Source: JADJLQ01 sp034439915 (GTDB taxonomy: Bacteria; Bacteroidota; Bacteroidia; Chitinophagales; Saprospiraceae). From it: a stretch of DNA of 26,898 nt. The stretch lies in the NCBI GenBank assembly GCA_034439915.1, contig JAWXBI010000320.1, positions 1 through 26,898 on the forward strand. The letters are read 5' to 3'. This document shows, piece by piece, positions 24,214 through 26,898 of this stretch (position 1 is its first letter; each line of letters begins with the position of its first letter). The notes under the pieces were generated by a model. It was given only the letters and a program-made list of their open reading frames with translations. It was not told where the DNA came from and did not search any database. The translations under genes and the position numbers were made by a program.

Positions 24214-25934
24214 GGTTGTTTTTCCTCCTTTTTATTGGCTTGTGGATTAATACGTCCGCCTGGGGACAACAGGTAAGATTTACGGCCAGGGCTGACCACG
24301 CTGAAATTGCTTTGGACCAATATGTCGAGGTTGAATTCGTTCTCGAGAATGCTCAAGCTAAAACCTTCCTGCCCCCCAATTTCCAGGGATGGGCAGTGAT
24401 CAGCGGTCCGAGTACCTCGTCTCAGGTCAGCATCATAAATAGAGCACGAAGTTCCAGTTTATCTTATATCTACACGCTGTCACCTAAATCTATTGGAACG
24501 CTGATCATCGGATCAGCCAATGTCGAGGTGGCAGGCAAGACCTACACTTCGGCTCCCATCAACATCAAGGTGCTAAAAGCCGGGAGACAAAACGTAGCCG
24601 GAGACCCTAAAGCCCTGAGTAAACTGGATTTGTTTGTGTCGGTGAAAGCCAATCCGGAACAAGCATTCGTAGGCCAACAAATTCACATCGAATACAAACT
24701 TTACACCACCCTGGATGTCGAGAATTATAATATCAGTTATTCCCCGGAGTTTAAAGGATTTCATTCCAGCCCTATTCCTAAATTTAATTTTCCCACCAAC
24801 CGGGAAACAATAAATGGCCGGACCTATGTCACCAAAGTGATACAGGCATTTTCCATTTATCCTATTCAAAGCGGAACGTTTAACATAGATCCCATGCATA
24901 CACAAGTCAGTGTAGTGGTAGATGAAGGTGGCAATTCCAACTCCTTTTTTCTATTACCCAATACCAAAGGGGTCAATATCATCAGCAACCCGCTGACCAT
25001 TTTGGTTAAAACCCTTCCGCAACCCCAACCACCGCATTTTTCAGGCGCAGTGGGAAAATTTAAAATGGTATCGGAAATAGATCAATTGGCTTTGAAAACC
25101 AATGAAGCCGCGTCGATTTCTGTTTACCTGGAAGGAGACGGTGATCTTAACCGGGTGGGGAAACCCTATCTGCAACTGGATTCTTCAGTATTCCAGGTAT
25201 ACGAGCCTAAGATCACAAAAGAAAATACGGACTATCAGACGTCTGGTTTTATTGGAATGCGGGAATTTAATTATCCCCTTGTGGCGCTGGTACCCGGATC
25301 TCATAAAATCATCCCCGCATTTAATTATTTTGATATTGACAGCAATACCTACCTGACCCTGTCCTCTGAAGTATACCATGTCACTGTCACCGGCAAAGCA
25401 GCTGTCTTGTCCAAAGAGAACAATCAAAATCTCAGTGCCTCTGAAATTCTGCCTTTGATCATCAATCCCAGACTGGGCAGTACTCATCCCTTTATCGGAT
25501 CCACCTGGTTTTATCTTTTGTTGTTGTTCCCGGGGCTATTATTAATCGGACAATATATTTATCAAAAACAAGTGCAGCGAAAAGACTTACTCGGAAGGTC
25601 AGCACGGATTAAAAAACAGGGCAAATCCAAAGCCCTCCATGTGCTGGAAGGAACGCTGATAAAAAATAATGAAGCCCTGCCTGCTCATCACATTGACGAA
25701 ATCAATACTATTCTTTCAGGGTTTTTACGCATTTATTGGGACCTGGGCGATCATCCGTTTACGCTTAAGGAATGGCAAAACATAATCGATCAACAGCCGG
25801 AATCCCCGGAATTAAAGGCTTCCATTAAAAATTTATTTAAAGAATTCGAGTTATCGATCTATGCAGGGCAGCCTACTGGAATGAAATGGAACGAACTGGT
25901 CAGCAGTGTTAAAGAGGTAATAGAAAAATTATAG
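24210..25934 (+). CDS. batD: BatD (oxygen-tolerance) membrane-anchored protein
   Basis: Seen: signal peptide (MRLFFLLFIGLWINTSAWGQ), three or more periplasmic beta-sandwich repeats (DUF11/BatD type: FTARADHAEIALDQYVEVEF; LDLFVSVKANPEQAFVGQQI; VGKFKMVSEIDQLALKTNEA), a membrane span near 427-450 (WFYLLLLFPGLLLIGQYIY) and a basic cytoplasmic domain to residue 574 (INTILSGFLRIYWDLGDHPF...ELSIYAGQPTGMKWNELV). Length is typical. It is the last Bat gene here; batE, a TPR/SH3 gene that often follows, is absent. The 3' end is followed by a small hairpin and the heptamer array. Confidence 0.92.
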   Translation: MRLFFLLFIGLWINTSAWGQQVRFTARADHAEIALDQYVEVEFVLENAQAKTFLPPNFQGWAVISGPSTSSQVSIINRARSSSLSYIYTLSPKSIGTLIIGSANVEVAGKTYTSAPINIKVLKAGRQNVAGDPKALSKLDLFVSVKANPEQAFVGQQIHIEYKLYTTLDVENYNISYSPEFKGFHSSPIPKFNFPTNRETINGRTYVTKVIQAFSIYPIQSGTFNIDPMHTQVSVVVDEGGNSNSFFLLPNTKGVNIISNPLTILVKTLPQPQPPHFSGAVGKFKMVSEIDQLALKTNEAASISVYLEGDGDLNRVGKPYLQLDSSVFQVYEPKITKENTDYQTSGFIGMREFNYPLVALVPGSHKIIPAFNYFDIDSNTYLTLSSEVYHVTVTGKAAVLSKENNQNLSASEILPLIINPRLGSTHPFIGSTWFYLLLLFPGLLLIGQYIYQKQVQRKDLLGRSARIKKQGKSKALHVLEGTLIKNNEALPAHHIDEINTILSGFLRIYWDLGDHPFTLKEWQNIIDQQPESPELKASIKNLFKEFELSIYAGQPTGMKWNELVSSVKEVIEKL

Positions 25935-25950
25935 TTGTTCCTCATTCTTC

Positions 25951-25966
25951 ATCCGATGCTTCGGAT
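25951..25966. repeat. Small hairpin ATCCGA-TGCT-TCGGAT
   Basis: Perfect 6-base stem with a 4-base loop, 17 bases after the batD stop and flanked on both sides by CTTC. There is no following T-run on the plus strand, so termination is uncertain. It directly precedes the heptamer array and may belong to the same repeat unit family. Confidence 0.45.
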
Positions 25967-25967
25967 C

Positions 25968-26128
25968 TTCATTCTTCATTCTTCATTGATCATTGTTCAT
26001 TGTTCATTGATCATTGTTCATTCTTCATTCTTCATTGTTCATTCTTCATTGTTCATTCTTCATTGTTCATTCTTCATTGTTCATTGTTCATTGTTCATTG
26101 TTCATTGTTCATTGTTCATTGTTCATTC
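25968..26128. repeat. Perfect-period heptanucleotide array TTCATT(G/C), 23 copies
   Basis: 161 bases in exact 7-base period: 13 units TTCATTG, 8 TTCATTC and 2 ATCATTG, with no insertion or deletion. The first half mixes G and C units; units 16-22 are seven identical TTCATTG followed by a final TTCATTC. On the other strand the unit is (C/G)AATGAA. Seven is not a multiple of three, so the array is open in frames and gives a spurious protein of repeating HCSLFIV-like residues. Similar degenerate heptamer arrays (STRR) are known in cyanobacteria. It ends seven bases before the -7 element of the channel gene. Confidence 0.95.
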
Positions 26129-26143
26129 CTCTTACTACCTTTG
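26112..26143 (+). promoter_or_regulatory. Promoter of the potassium channel with -33 box inside the repeat
   Basis: -7 element TACCTTTG at 26136-26143 (perfect TAnnTTTG), 17 bases before the ATG. A TTG at 26112-26114, supplied by a heptamer unit, lies 21 bases upstream, within the 17-23 spacing known for Bacteroidota sigma-A promoters. It is the only promoter candidate in the window for which I found a TTG at proper spacing. Confidence 0.5.
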
Positions 26144-26160
26144 GTTTGATTTAAAAGTAT

Positions 26161-26880
26161 ATGATAGAAGTTGAATCAAAAGTCAAAGAAAAACTCGGCC
26201 CCTTAAACCTGGTGATTCTGGCTTTATCCATTTATGTGCTGGTGGTATTGTTTATCTCCACGGTATTCAAATTACCTCCCGAGATATCCAATCTGCTGGA
26301 TATGATTGACAATGGAATTTGTGTGGTGTTTTTATATGATTTCAGTATCCGGTTTTACCGGGCAGAACACAAGCTGCAATTCATGAAATGGGGCTGGATA
26401 GATCTCATTTCCAGTATACCGACCATAGATTATTTCAGAGCGGGACGAGCATTACGTTTATTTCGTCTGCTCCGCATATTAAGGGCCTATCGATCCACCA
26501 AGCACCTAGTATCCCATATCTTCAAATCCAGGTCACAAGGTGCATTTTCTACGGTATTGATTGTCGCCGTCCTGATGCTGATATTTTCTGCCATTGCCAT
26601 CTTACAGGTTGAAACTGATCCAAACAGCAATATCAAAAGTGCCGAAGATGCCCTGTGGTGGGCTGTAGTCACGATCACCACAGTAGGTTACGGTGACCGG
26701 TATCCGGTGACGACTGAAGGACGGTTGATAGCTATGGCTCTGATGATAGTCGGCGTGGGTTTGTTTGGGACAATCTCCGGATTCGTGGCTTCATGGTTTG
26801 TGGGAGGAGCCAAAAAAGAGGAGGAGGAAGAAGAAGCACGAATTGAGAAAGAACGGATCGAGGAAGAACTCAAGGCATGA
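26161..26880 (+). CDS. Voltage-gated potassium channel, six-helix Kv type
   Basis: Seen: six membrane segments; S4 with seven arginines at exactly every third position (Arg93, 96, 99, 102, 105, 108, 111), the mark of a voltage sensor; pore helix WWAVVTITTVGYGD with selectivity filter TVGYGD at 174-179; S6 LIAMALMIVGVGLFGTISGFVASWFV; then a short cytoplasmic tail of glutamate-rich charged residues (GGAKKEEEEEEARIEKERI), probably a coiled coil that helps tetramer formation. 239 residues, close to KvAP-like minimal bacterial channels. Start ATG at 26161 fits the promoter. No RCK or cyclic-nucleotide domain. Stands apart from the bat operon, separated by the heptamer array. Confidence 0.92.
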   Translation: MIEVESKVKEKLGPLNLVILALSIYVLVVLFISTVFKLPPEISNLLDMIDNGICVVFLYDFSIRFYRAEHKLQFMKWGWIDLISSIPTIDYFRAGRALRLFRLLRILRAYRSTKHLVSHIFKSRSQGAFSTVLIVAVLMLIFSAIAILQVETDPNSNIKSAEDALWWAVVTITTVGYGDRYPVTTEGRLIAMALMIVGVGLFGTISGFVASWFVGGAKKEEEEEEARIEKERIEEELKA

Positions 26881-26898
26881 AGGGGGCTGAATTGTTGA

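Noticed and set aside
25968..26128. CRISPR array
   Set aside because: Units are contiguous 7-mers with no spacers and there are no cas genes; it is a simple tandem repeat.
25935..26174. 79-residue open frame across the heptamer array (SLFIVHC-like repeats)
   Set aside because: It is the translation of a 7-base tandem repeat, which stays open because the unit has no stop in these frames; it overlaps the channel promoter and has no recognisable domain.

Overview
The window reads as chromosomal DNA of a member of the Bacteroidota, most likely a Saprospiraceae-like or other environmental chitinophagal lineage (lineage is inference). The evidence is a type IX secretion C-terminal sorting domain on a secreted protein (5144-6139), a complete moxR-bat (aerotolerance) operon, an MbnH/MbnP-like pair, a RibBA fusion, and repeated matches to the Bacteroidota promoter -7 element TAnnTTTG a short distance upstream of start codons. 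Overall composition is moderate in GC, apart from an extremely AT-rich first ~130 bases.

Layout. Bases 133-4973 hold a minus-strand run, in transcription order: terC-family membrane protein, an unannotated 32-residue membrane peptide, apbE (FAD:protein FMN transferase), a DEDDh exonuclease, then an MbnP-like lipoprotein and a di-heme cytochrome c peroxidase. Several junctions are 4-base ATGA overlaps. Divergent from it is an Omp28-type thioredoxin-fold protein with a T9SS tail (5144-6139), which converges on a LolD-type ABC ATPase (6147-6818, minus). Next on the plus strand are two GT4-like glycosyltransferases (7055-9484), ribBA (9556-10683) and an EI24/CysZ-like membrane protein (10788-11537). 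On the minus strand lie a CtlX-like citrulline/guanidino hydrolase (11548-12486) and, directly upstream of it, what looks like a truncated remnant of a VUT-family queuosine-precursor transporter (12488-12811). After a ~430-base gap without an intact gene come hscA (13240-15096), a serine-beta-lactamase-fold protein that has lost its catalytic serine (15127-16185) and a SUI1/YciH translation factor (16182-16541).

Bases 16754-25934 form the Bat operon: moxR, a secreted DUF3298-like protein, a DUF58 protein, a DUF4381-like membrane protein, batA, batB, batC, a stand-alone N-terminal batD-like protein and full-length batD. The genes are tightly packed, often overlapping, with one internal promoter candidate before the batD pair. 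MoxR and the VWA proteins (DUF58, BatA, BatB) are expected to form an AAA+/VWA chaperone-like system acting on envelope proteins. No batE is seen. The window ends with a perfect 23-copy heptanucleotide array (25968-26128) lying immediately upstream of a voltage-gated potassium channel gene (26161-26880), whose candidate -33 box is made by the repeat itself.

The most notable observations are: (1) the heptamer array that appears to be part of a promoter, (2) the RibA half of RibBA lacking zinc and catalytic residues, (3) the Ser-to-Gly pseudoenzyme in the beta-lactamase fold, (4) the hidden 32-residue gene coupled to apbE, (5) the truncated VUT gene, and (6) palindromes sharing a GGTT-AACC core upstream of hscA and moxR. 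No clearly new multi-gene defence or mobile system is visible; most of the window is ordinary core genome.
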